Of a stretch of DNA of 64,000 nucleotides, positions 51,501 through 59,799 are shown piece by piece. A program made the position numbers and the translations under genes. Source of the DNA: Magnetofaba australis IT-1 (lineage in GTDB: Bacteria > Pseudomonadota > Magnetococcia > Magnetococcales > Magnetococcaceae); assembly GCF_002109495.1 (NCBI RefSeq), contig NZ_LVJN01000021.1, forward strand, positions 248,001 through 312,000, in the 5' to 3' direction. The notes under the pieces were generated by a model that ran no database searches, was not told the DNA's origin, and saw only the letters and a program-made list of their open reading frames with translations. The number at the start of each line of letters is the position of its first letter. Positions within the stretch are counted from its first letter, which is position 1.

Positions 51501-51971
51501 ATGGCGCATTCAGAGGATTTCTCAAAGTTGCGCGTGCTGTGGGTGGATGACGAACCCACCACGCTGCGCATTATGACGCAGTTTCTCAAGCAGGCCGGGG
51601 TGGGCTCTGTGCTGCCGGTAACCCATGCGCGGGAGGCGTTGAGCATCCTCTCCAACCCCAAACAGCGCGTGGACCTGGCCTTCTGCGACATTCTCATGCC
51701 GGAGATCGATGGCCTGGAGCTGGTGCAACGCCTGGGCACGACGCTGCAGTTCAACGGCGCGTTGGCGTTTGTGAGCGCGGCGCAGCCGGAGTTGGTGGAG
51801 ACCGCCCGCACCTTCTCCGAAGCCTATGGCCTGCGCGTGCTGGATATGCTGCCCAAGCCGGTCACCCCAGCGCAACTGGTGGCGGTGCTGCGCGCGCTGC
51901 AGGAGGATCTCAATCCTGTCCCCGTTACCGCGCCGTCGACGCCGCCCGTCGGGTCATCCACGCTACAGTAA
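51501..51971 (+). CDS. Single-domain response regulator
   Basis: A 156-residue receiver. The acidic pair is in WVDDEPTT, the phosphoacceptor is D63 in FCDILMPEIDG, and the conserved lysine is in LPKPVTP. The last 25 residues are a Pro/Thr/Ser tail with no output domain. It may be the partner of one of the hybrid kinases that lacks an Hpt, or of the receptor upstream. Confidence 0.88.
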   Translation: MAHSEDFSKLRVLWVDDEPTTLRIMTQFLKQAGVGSVLPVTHAREALSILSNPKQRVDLAFCDILMPEIDGLELVQRLGTTLQFNGALAFVSAAQPELVETARTFSEAYGLRVLDMLPKPVTPAQLVAVLRALQEDLNPVPVTAPSTPPVGSSTLQ

Positions 51972-52014
51972 TCCGCCCGCCGCTTCTGGAGCCCGCCACG
52001 CCTGCGCAGCTTGA

Positions 52015-52503
52015 TCAATAGGGCGTCTTCTCCGCCCACTCCCGCCAGTGCGCGAATGCCGCTTCGGCCTCTTTGAGGGGCGCATGGCGCATGGGTAGGC
52101 TGCGCTGCGCAATGGGCTTGGCCACCTCCTGATAGATCCACTCATCATCAAAACCGATCTGCGCCGCCTGCTGGCGGGTGTTGGCGTAGATGATGGCGTC
52201 CACCCGCGCCCAGTAGGCGGCGGCCAGACACATGGGGCAGGGCTCGCAGGAGGTGTAGAGGGTCAGCCCCGACAGGTCAAAGCGCTGCAACGCCTGGGCG
52301 GCGGCGCGAATGGCGCTGATCTCGGCGTGGGCGGTGGGGTCGTTGCCTGAAGTCACCTGGTTCCACCCTTCGGCAATGATGACGTGGGTCTGGGTGTCCG
52401 CCAGCAGGGCGCCGAAGGGACCGCCGCAACCGGCGCGCATCTTCTCCTCAGAGAGCTGCGCGGCGCGGCTCAGCAGGGCGTGTTGTTCAGGCGTCAGCGT
52501 CAT
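52015..52503 (-). CDS. Nucleoside/guanine deaminase (CDA fold)
   Basis: A 162-residue zinc deaminase of the cytidine/guanine deaminase fold. PTAHAEISAIR supplies the zinc-binding His and catalytic Glu; TSCEPCPMCLAAAYW supplies the two zinc cysteines. Length and the C-terminal segment fit guanine deaminase (GuaD) better than tRNA-adenosine deaminase, but the substrate is not certain. Its start overlaps the stop of the hybrid kinase at 52500 by four bases, so the two are translated together. Confidence 0.87.
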   Translation of the reverse strand: MTLTPEQHALLSRAAQLSEEKMRAGCGGPFGALLADTQTHVIIAEGWNQVTSGNDPTAHAEISAIRAAAQALQRFDLSGLTLYTSCEPCPMCLAAAYWARVDAIIYANTRQQAAQIGFDDEWIYQEVAKPIAQRSLPMRHAPLKEAEAAFAHWREWAEKTPY

Positions 52504-55500
52504 GTGTCCTCTTCCGCCGTCGCCATGGGGCCCGTTTCGGCGTTACGCGCCGCCAATTGTTCAATGGTTTGCAACAGCGTCACTTTGCGGATCGGCTTGG
52601 TCAAATGGGCGTCGCAACCGGCTTCCTGGCTCTTGCGCGCATCCTCCGCCATGGCGTGGGCGGTTAACGCCAGAATCGGCAAACGCGCCCGCCCCGTCTG
52701 CGCCTCCCAAGCGCGAATCCGCCGGGTCGCCTCCAGACCATCCATCTGCGGCATCTGCACATCCATAATCACCAGATCAAACGCCTGCGTCTGCGCCTGC
52801 TCCAAGGCTGCGCGGCCATTCTCCGCCACCGTGACGACATAGGGCCCGCTCTTCAAATAGGACTTCATCAGCAAGACGTTATCGGGCGAGTCCTCAGCCA
52901 ACAGAATGCGCAGTGCAGGCCCCTTGGACGCTGTCTCCCCGGCGTCAGACGAGATCTCGCTACGCACATTGTCGGCGCGCGCCTCGATTGCTGGCGTCGT
53001 CTCATGGATCACCGGAGAGTCGTGGATCACCGCGCGCAGCGCCGCCAGCAGATCGCGACGCCGCACCGGCTTGATCAGCACCAGGCTCTGCAGCGCCCGC
53101 AACCGCTGGCTGAGAATCTGATTCTGCTCCGCGGTGAACACGACAATGGGCAACTCAATGGCGCTGAATTGGGCGCGCGTGGCCTGCAGACAGGCCAGAC
53201 CCTCATCATGCCCGCCGTCGTCCAGATCCACAATCAGCACATCGGGCGGATGCGCAATCAGATCCTCCGGGCTCACACACCCCTTGTGCCGCATCACCCG
53301 CGCGCCCGCCTCCTGCAACAGACTCTGCGCCACCGCGGCATAGCGTCCCGCCCCGGAGAGCATCACGCGCATACTCTGCAACTGATGCGGTTCATCCCAC
53401 TGCTGCGTGGGTCGTTCAACCACCTCCATGGGCACGGTAAAGAAGAAGCGGCTGCCGCGCCCCGGTTCGCTCTCCACCAACAGACTGCCGCCCATCAACT
53501 CCACCAGACGGCGGCAGATGGCCAGCCCCAAACCGGTGCCGCCATAGTGGCGGGTGACGCTGGCGTCGCCCTGTTTGAACACCTCGAAAACCCGCGCCTG
53601 GTTCTCCGGGTCGATGCCGATGCCGCTATCCTCCACCATCAACCGCGCCCAACCGGGAGTGGGCTCGGAGACAATCAGACGCACGCCCCCCTCGCGGGTG
53701 AACTTGATGGCGTTGCCGGTCAGATTGATGAGCAACTGGCGCAAGCGCGCCGGATCGCCCCAGCGGGTGAGCGCCATGCCCGGCTGCGTCTCCACCGTCA
53801 GCGACAGCCCCTTGGCCCGCGCCCGCGCCGACATGATGCCGACGATCTCGTCGCACAGCTCCTCCAGGTCCACCTCGCTCTTCTCCAGCTCCATGCGATC
53901 GGCTTCGATGCGGCTGAGGTCGAGGATGTCATTGATCAGCGCCAGCAGGGTGTCGCCGGCGCTGCGGAAGATGCGTACATACCCCGCTTGTTCATCGCTC
54001 AACTCGGTCTCGGCCAGCAGTTCGGCCATGCCGAGAATGGCGTTCATGGGGGTGCGGATCTCATGGCTCATCACCGCCAGGAATTCGCTTTTGGCGCGGT
54101 TGGCGGCGTCGGCGGCGTCGCGCGCCAGAATCAACTCCTGCTGCACCCGTTTGAGGTGAGTGATGTCGGCGCCCACGCTGAGCAGCTCGGTCACCTCCCC
54201 CTCGGCGTTGCGCAGCGCCTGATTGGACCACGCCACCCATACACGGCGCTCGTCGCGGCAGACGTTCTCATTTTCGTGATATTGGAAGCGTTCGGGATGC
54301 TCGGCGATCTCGCGCATGCGCTGATGCAGATGGCGTCCGCCGGTCTCCCACTGCGGCACGATGGTCTGATAGAGGGTCTGCCCCAGCGCCTCGGTTTCGC
54401 CGTAGCCGAAGAACTCCTGGGCGTATTCGTTGAAGAAGGTGATGGTTCCATCCGGCTTCCAGCGCAGGATGATGCTGCGCGCGTGCTGCACCAGATAGCG
54501 GTAGCGGCTTTCGCGCTCGGCCAGCGTCTCCATCGACTCCTGCAGCTCTGCGGTGCGCTCCGCCACACGCTGCTCCAGCTCCTCCTTGGCGGTCTGCAGC
54601 TCCCCTTCGCGGGCGCGCACCTGCCGGGCCAGATAGTTGATGGCGGTGGCGATGCGGCCCAATTCGTCATCGGTTTCATCCGGCAGCTCGGCGTCCAGAT
54701 CGCCCTTGGCCATGCGACGGATGCCGCTATCCAGCGCCGCCACCCGCGACAACAGCCAGCGGAAGATCACCCGGTCCACCAGCAGGAACGCCAACAGCGC
54801 CACGCCCAGCGTCAACACGATGGTGCGGTTGGTCATCTCCTGCATGAATGCGCTGGGCCCGGCGCTGTCGAACACGGTTTTGCTGTAGAAGCGGAATCCG
54901 CTGATCACATCCCGGCGCGGCAAGCGGTTATACAGAGTCAAGCGGTTGGGTTCGACGATCTCCACACGATCCTGCTTGGCTAACTGCGCCGCGATGGCGG
55001 GATCCATGGGAACCCCCTCATGCAGCAGCGACCACTGCGCCAGATCATCGGCGATGAACAGATCCATCTCCAACAGGATGTCGCTGCTGTCCACCAGACT
55101 CTGGAAAAACTCCTCCAGAAAGAAGCGTTTCTGCGCCACGCTGCCGAAGGTCTCGGCGCCCTCCCACATATTCAGCGAGACTTCGACGATGAGGGGCTCC
55201 CCCTTGACGCCGAAATAGGCGTATTTCTTGATGATGCCGGTCTTGTTGGACATGGACATGCGGTCCACGCTGACCCGTCCGCTGCCCATCACCGATTGCA
55301 ACTGCCGTTTGAGTTGCGGCGAGAGATTGCCCAGGTTCAGCCCGATATCGGGGGCGAAGGTTGTGTTGAAGACGGTCAGATCGGCGTTGATCAGGTAGAT
55401 GTCGCGCACCGCGAATTCGGCGGCCAGCGCCGACAGCGCCGAGGCGCTCCACTGGGCGGGCGCCGGACCGTCGGCGATGCGCTCGGCGAGCTTCGGCAGA

Positions 55501-55715
55501 ACCTTCTTCAGACGCTGATCCATCTCCTCTTCGATATCCTGCATAAACAGGTCGAAGGAGCGGAATTTGTTCTGCAACTCGCGCTGGGTTTCGCGAATGC
55601 GCAGATCGCGCTGCTGATTGGAGAGGTCCTGCGCCAATTGACGCGCGCCAAACCCCACCGTGGCGGCGGTCAGCACAATCATGGCCAGCAAAAACAGACT
55701 GAGTCGCAGTTTCAT
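52500..55715 (-). CDS. Hybrid histidine kinase with one degenerate and one intact receiver
   Basis: A 1071-residue membrane kinase. Membrane segments at about 6-25 and 300-322 enclose a periplasmic sensor of about 270 residues (dCache-like in length). HAMP, a coiled coil and a PAS domain precede H551 in VMSHEIRTPMN and the ATPase boxes (DSGIGID, GGTGLGL). The first receiver region lacks the acidic pair (MRVMLSGAGRY) and is probably inactive; the second has LLAEDSPDN and MDVQMPQMDG. The ATG at 55715 was preferred over TTG 55748. It overlaps the downstream deaminase. Confidence 0.92.
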   Translation of the reverse strand: MKLRLSLFLLAMIVLTAATVGFGARQLAQDLSNQQRDLRIRETQRELQNKFRSFDLFMQDIEEEMDQRLKKVLPKLAERIADGPAPAQWSASALSALAAEFAVRDIYLINADLTVFNTTFAPDIGLNLGNLSPQLKRQLQSVMGSGRVSVDRMSMSNKTGIIKKYAYFGVKGEPLIVEVSLNMWEGAETFGSVAQKRFFLEEFFQSLVDSSDILLEMDLFIADDLAQWSLLHEGVPMDPAIAAQLAKQDRVEIVEPNRLTLYNRLPRRDVISGFRFYSKTVFDSAGPSAFMQEMTNRTIVLTLGVALLAFLLVDRVIFRWLLSRVAALDSGIRRMAKGDLDAELPDETDDELGRIATAINYLARQVRAREGELQTAKEELEQRVAERTAELQESMETLAERESRYRYLVQHARSIILRWKPDGTITFFNEYAQEFFGYGETEALGQTLYQTIVPQWETGGRHLHQRMREIAEHPERFQYHENENVCRDERRVWVAWSNQALRNAEGEVTELLSVGADITHLKRVQQELILARDAADAANRAKSEFLAVMSHEIRTPMNAILGMAELLAETELSDEQAGYVRIFRSAGDTLLALINDILDLSRIEADRMELEKSEVDLEELCDEIVGIMSARARAKGLSLTVETQPGMALTRWGDPARLRQLLINLTGNAIKFTREGGVRLIVSEPTPGWARLMVEDSGIGIDPENQARVFEVFKQGDASVTRHYGGTGLGLAICRRLVELMGGSLLVESEPGRGSRFFFTVPMEVVERPTQQWDEPHQLQSMRVMLSGAGRYAAVAQSLLQEAGARVMRHKGCVSPEDLIAHPPDVLIVDLDDGGHDEGLACLQATRAQFSAIELPIVVFTAEQNQILSQRLRALQSLVLIKPVRRRDLLAALRAVIHDSPVIHETTPAIEARADNVRSEISSDAGETASKGPALRILLAEDSPDNVLLMKSYLKSGPYVVTVAENGRAALEQAQTQAFDLVIMDVQMPQMDGLEATRRIRAWEAQTGRARLPILALTAHAMAEDARKSQEAGCDAHLTKPIRKVTLLQTIEQLAARNAETGPMATAEEDT

Positions 55716-55906
55716 AGAGAAAACCGTTGAACGCCACTTCGTTGTCAATTCATTGCGTCATTGTGCCACCGTTCGCACCGACACGATATAGTCGCTAGCA
55801 TCCAAAAGTGAACATATGGGCGCTGGAAGATATCGAGGGCTATGCCCTCGAGCTCCCAAGATCAACAGCCACACCGTGGGCTCCGCCCATGTATGGTCCG
55901 CTCCGC

Positions 55907-56190
55907 CACGGCAAGAGAAAATGTCCACTGATGTGTGAGGCTTAGTCGCGCCCATGTATCCGGCCTGTTGATGAGGGGCTTGTCGCCCTCTGGCCCTGAT
56001 GGAATTTGCGCGTGGCCCTCCTCAACACACCCTCGGCCTCTATGGGCCCTTGGGCGAAACAGGTTCTTGACCACGCAGGGCTATGCCGTTTCACGCCATC
56101 AATCTCGACTCTCTCTCGCAACCTGGCTGGTGGGATCTCTTTCTCTTTCCTTATCGGCCTGTTTTCTTTTAGAGTTGTATTGCGCTCTCT
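55907..56190 (-). ncRNA. Probable bridge RNA / seekRNA region of the IS
   Basis: The non-coding region downstream of the transposase, where IS1111-type elements encode the guide RNA that selects donor ends and target. It contains CGCCCATGTAT at 55949-55959, an exact 11-nt copy of the left insertion junction (55884-55894: 6 nt of MITE flank plus 5 nt of IS end). A shorter ACACCC at 56027 resembles the right flank. RNA boundaries are not known. Confidence 0.5.
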
Positions 56191-57234
56191 CTACACAGCG
56201 GCGCTGGCCCCATAGGCCTCCTGCTTCACCAGCATCGCCCACGCGCTGCGCGCCATGCGGTTGGCCAGCGCCACCACCGCTTTATTCGCGCCGCGGCGTT
56301 CCGACACCGACACCACCCATTGGCTGCGGCGATCCGGCTTGTTTTCACACACGCGCAAAGCCGCCCGCGCCCCATGAATCAACAGGGTGCGAAGATAACC
56401 GTTTCCCCGCTTGCTGATCCCCGTCAGCCACGCCTTGCCCCCTGTGGAGTGCTGATTTGGAACCAACCCTATCCATGCCGACAGCTCCCGGCCATTCTTA
56501 AACGCCCGCACATCCCCCACCGACGCCAACAGCGCCGTCGCCGTGATCGGTCCCACTCCCGGGATCGTCATCAGCAATCGACACTGCGGCTCCGCCTTGG
56601 CCAGCGCCTCAATCTCACGCTCATATTTGCCGATGCGCTCATCCAAATGCGCCAGCTCATCGCGCTCATCCTCCAGAATTACGCGAAAATTGGCGCTCAT
56701 TTCCGAGCTCTCATCACTCAAAATCAGCACAATCGCCCGCCGCGCCTGCTTGATGCTCTTGGGAAAGACAATCCCATACTCGGCAAGCAGTCCGCGAATC
56801 TGGTTCACCAACGCCGTGCGGTTCTTCACCGCCAGACTGCGCACCCGATGCAACGCTAGAATTTCTTGCTGGGCAACGCTTTTGATCCCCACAAAACGCA
56901 TATTCGGACGCTGTACCGCTTCACATATCGCCTCAGCGTCCACGCTGTCGTTCTTGTGCCGCTTCACGTAGGGCTTCACATATTGCGGCGCCATCAAACG
57001 CACTTCATGCCCATATCCCTGAAATTTCCGCGCCCAGTGATGCGCGCCGCTACTGGCTTCCATCCCCACCAGGCACGGCGGCAGTTGCGCCATGAACTCC
57101 AGTAACTTATCTCGTTTCAAGCGCTGTTTCAGAACGCTCTTGCCGCGCGCATCGACGCCATGCAACTGAAACACGCTCTTGCCCAGATCAATCCCCAGTA
57201 CCCGTACCTGTCCGTTTTCGATATGATTGCCCAT
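56191..57234 (-). CDS. IS110-family transposase (DEDD recombinase)
   Basis: A 347-residue transposase that acts with a guide RNA. The N-terminal RuvC-like DEDD domain shows VLGIDLGKSVFQLHGVD, the second acidic residue in VGMEASSGAHHWA, and NDSVDAEAICEA. The C-terminal Tnp_IS116/IS110/IS902 domain shows TIPGVGPITATALLA, then the region with the conserved serine in STGGKAWLTGISKRGNGYLR. Length and motifs are complete, with no frameshift, so the element may be active. The ATG is 91 bp from the IS end. Confidence 0.95.
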   Translation of the reverse strand: MGNHIENGQVRVLGIDLGKSVFQLHGVDARGKSVLKQRLKRDKLLEFMAQLPPCLVGMEASSGAHHWARKFQGYGHEVRLMAPQYVKPYVKRHKNDSVDAEAICEAVQRPNMRFVGIKSVAQQEILALHRVRSLAVKNRTALVNQIRGLLAEYGIVFPKSIKQARRAIVLILSDESSEMSANFRVILEDERDELAHLDERIGKYEREIEALAKAEPQCRLLMTIPGVGPITATALLASVGDVRAFKNGRELSAWIGLVPNQHSTGGKAWLTGISKRGNGYLRTLLIHGARAALRVCENKPDRRSQWVVSVSERRGANKAVVALANRMARSAWAMLVKQEAYGASAAV

Positions 57235-57539
57235 GGTCCGCTCCGACTCCGTTTAGATGGAAAAACACATCACCATCTTGGCCCATTGCGAGGCCGTTTG
57301 GGTAGCGGAGCGGACCATTCCATTACACCCGCTGGGGGCGCAGCCCCCAGACCCCGCCGCCGACCAGTCGACGGCCAATAGTCAGCGCAAGCCGGGCCTA
57401 CGTCACGCAAACATTGCGTGTTTGGATTTGTGTCATTCTGAATTCAAGCGACTATAGTCCGTTCGCCATCCCGCGCCGATTTACCACCGCGCGATTTTTC
57501 CTCTTCTCACTGCATTGATTACAATGGGAAAGGCAAGCG

Positions 57540-57914
57540 ATGTCCGCACCCACCGAATTGATCAACTGGAGCCATCTGATGGAGATGCGCAGCAGCCTGG
57601 GCGACTCCGCGCTGCAACGCTTGGTGCGGCTGTTCGAACAGAACGCCGCGCATCTGCTGCAACAGATCGACCGCGCCCTGGCGTCGCGCGCCTGGGAGCG
57701 CGCCGCCGAGCAGTTGCGCGCCCTCTCCGGCTCCCTGCACAGCGTCGGCCTGCCCGGCCCCGGACAACAGGCGCAAGCGCTGCAGGAGCGCCTGTTGGCC
57801 AGCGCCCCCACGCCGGAGTGGCGGCGGGAGTTGAACCGCGTCAAACAGGATCTGCAACACGGCTCGGCCTGTATTTCGGTGTTTCTACAGCCGCAAAGCG
57901 CGGTGGCCTGGTAA
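57540..57914 (+). CDS. Hpt-fold protein lacking the phosphorylatable histidine
   Basis: A 124-residue helical protein. EQLRALSGSLHSVGLPG occupies the position of the Hpt motif (HxLKGSxxxxG), but the histidine position is Arg (LRALSG) and the lysine is Ser. The helical spacing and the later helix fit Hpt. Start MSAPTELINW at 57540, with an AAAGGCAAGCG purine-rich stretch upstream. Its last 30 bp overlap, convergently, the end of the GT-C-like gene. A regulator that occupies a receiver without taking phosphate is possible. Confidence 0.65.
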   Translation: MSAPTELINWSHLMEMRSSLGDSALQRLVRLFEQNAAHLLQQIDRALASRAWERAAEQLRALSGSLHSVGLPGPGQQAQALQERLLASAPTPEWRRELNRVKQDLQHGSACISVFLQPQSAVAW

Positions 57915-59783
57915 CCTCCCGGCGCCCGTGGGAGTATGCTCGATTTCGCGTAGATCGGGATTGCGCGGGGCCAGACTGGGCGGCGTCATGCGGCGCGCCA
58001 GCACGGTGAGAAAGTAGCCGTTGGTCCCATTGGCGGTTTTGCCGCTGAACTCCACCTCCCGCGCTGACGGCCGCTCCTCGCTATAGACCACCGCATAGTC
58101 GCTGTAGCGGTCGGAGATGCGCTGGCCGGGCGGCAGCGCTTTGTTCATGCAGCGCGCGTATTTGCCGAAGCGTCCCGCCGTGAGCGGCAGTCGGTGGCTC
58201 ACCAGGGCCACGCTGCGCACCGGACCGGGACGACGCAGCATCCAGCGATTGACGCACGGACTGCGATCCTTGTAGTGGTCGGGCTGATACTTGAGCGGGT
58301 AGAAGCGGTTGAGATCGGCAAACAGCAGCGGATTGTAGGTGTGGCCGTAGCCGATCAGCGCATCCACCCCCAGATCCTGCAACTGCGCCGTGAGGCGCGC
58401 TGGATCGAACGGATCGATGCGCAGCTGCATCTGCGCGGGCCACTGCGCCATGAACAGCGCCGTCACCGCGCCGCCGCCCAGCAGCGCTGCGCGGGCGCTC
58501 CACAGCCTCCCGTCGCGCCCCAACAGACGGCCAATCCCCGCGGCGGCGACCACCGCGCCATGGGCCGCCGACACCGCCAGCATGGGCAATAGAATCAGTG
58601 AGTGGCGCGTCGGCCCCAGGGTGATCTTGCCCACCAGCGCCAACAGAATCCACATCCCCCACACCGCCAGGAAGAACAGCCCCAGCATGCGCCGCTGCGG
58701 CTGGGCGCTGCGCAACAGCGCCAGCAGCCCCAATGCGACCAGCAGCGGCAAGAGTACGCGCAATATGGCGTAAACCACGCCCTCTTCCGGCGCAAAGGAG
58801 AGCATATCGGTGATCAGCACCGGCAGGGTCTCGGCCAGAAAGCGCAGCACGTTGGCCAGATGATCCCCTACGCCGGGATCGGCCACGCTGGGGCCGACAT
58901 ATTTGAACTCGCCATGGGGTCCGGCGTTCCAGTGCACCCCGGAGGCGCCGGTAAAGCGCCACAGAAAGGTGTTGAACAGCGCCGCAAAGGCGACGACCAC
59001 CAACGCGCCGCTGATCACAAATCCACGCGCCAGCTTGAGCAGAGGAACCCGCGCCGCCCAACCCCAGCGCCACGCCAGGGCGAAGAACAGCGGCGGCAGC
59101 AGAAACAGAGTCTGGTACTGGCAGAACATCAGCACGCCAGCCACGCCGCCCAAGGCGAGCATGGCGCCGACGCCGGGCGCCGGGCGCGCGCCCAACCCCA
59201 TCAGCAGCGCCATCAGCGCGCTCATGCACAACACGCCGATGGCGTAGCTCTCCATCTGCATGGCGTAGATGACGTTCTCCATGGAGAACGCCGCCAGCGC
59301 CACCCCCAGCAGCAGCTCCGGCGCGCCCGCGCCGCGCCACGGCCCAATGCTATAGAACAGCACCAGCAGCGCCAGCCCCAGCATGGCGAACAGAAACGGC
59401 GGCAAGCGTCCGTTGAGGAGAACATCGCGGTAGGATTGCCCCGGCTTGAGCAGGGCGCTGGTCAGAAGAAATTGCGCCGGCGCGTAGGTCCAGTAGCTGG
59501 AGATGCGAAAGGCGTCCCACAGCGGCGGCGCGTACTCCGCCACTTCGTTGGCCAGAAAGCGCCGCACGCCGATTTTGAAGCGATCCAGCGGCCCACGGGC
59601 GCTGGCTTCAAACGCCGCTTCGTGTTCGGCCAGATAGCTCTGTTTGAAGGACTCCTCCTCAAACAGCAGGGTATGCGCCACGCCGATATCGTCCACATGG
59701 GCGAAGTGGCGCTCCAGCCCGGCGAATCGCACCGCCCCCGCCAGCAGCAGAATCAACGCCAGCATGATCACCCGATGGGTCAT
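57885..59783 (-). CDS. GT-C-like polytopic membrane protein (PMT/ArnT type)
   Basis: A 632-residue membrane protein with about eleven hydrophobic segments and an extracytoplasmic C-terminal domain. HFAHVDDIGVAHTLLF in the first loop has the acidic pair expected of GT-C glycosyltransferases that use lipid-linked sugars. NVIYAMQMESYAIGV and TLGPTRHSLILLPMLAV are later conserved-looking loops. Substrate unknown. It is preceded by the GGDEF-EAL gene with 16 bp between them, so the two are probably cotranscribed. Confidence 0.75.
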   Translation of the reverse strand: MTHRVIMLALILLLAGAVRFAGLERHFAHVDDIGVAHTLLFEEESFKQSYLAEHEAAFEASARGPLDRFKIGVRRFLANEVAEYAPPLWDAFRISSYWTYAPAQFLLTSALLKPGQSYRDVLLNGRLPPFLFAMLGLALLVLFYSIGPWRGAGAPELLLGVALAAFSMENVIYAMQMESYAIGVLCMSALMALLMGLGARPAPGVGAMLALGGVAGVLMFCQYQTLFLLPPLFFALAWRWGWAARVPLLKLARGFVISGALVVVAFAALFNTFLWRFTGASGVHWNAGPHGEFKYVGPSVADPGVGDHLANVLRFLAETLPVLITDMLSFAPEEGVVYAILRVLLPLLVALGLLALLRSAQPQRRMLGLFFLAVWGMWILLALVGKITLGPTRHSLILLPMLAVSAAHGAVVAAAGIGRLLGRDGRLWSARAALLGGGAVTALFMAQWPAQMQLRIDPFDPARLTAQLQDLGVDALIGYGHTYNPLLFADLNRFYPLKYQPDHYKDRSPCVNRWMLRRPGPVRSVALVSHRLPLTAGRFGKYARCMNKALPPGQRISDRYSDYAVVYSEERPSAREVEFSGKTANGTNGYFLTVLARRMTPPSLAPRNPDLREIEHTPTGAGRLPGHRALRL

Positions 59784-59799
59784 GGCGGCGCCGCCCGCA

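Larger units (their letters stand above)
55890..57325 (-). mobile_element. IS110-family (IS1111-type) insertion sequence
   Basis: 1436 bp. Subterminal inverted repeats ATGGTCCGCTCCGC lie at 55893-55906 and, inverted, 57305-57318, with 3 and 7 bp outside them. It has one transposase gene and a non-coding tail of about 300 bp downstream of it. No target duplication is evident: the two flanks rejoin exactly to the MITE sequence. Subterminal repeats and a long 3' non-coding region point to the IS1111 branch. Confidence 0.85.
55787..57456 (+). mobile_element. MITE-like hairpin repeat, copy 7, interrupted by an IS110-family element
   Basis: The left end TATAGTCGCT (55787-55796) and right end AGCGACTATA (57447-57456) are perfect 10-bp inverted repeats. 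Left part: GAGGGCTATGCCCTC, then GTGGGCTCCGCCCA up to 55889. Right part: from 57326, CACCCGCTGGGGGC, then CCGCCGACCAGTCGACGG, CCAATAGTCAGCGCAAGC and ACGCAAACATTG. Removing 55890-57325 restores a 234-bp copy matching copy 6 across the junction. Confidence 0.93.
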
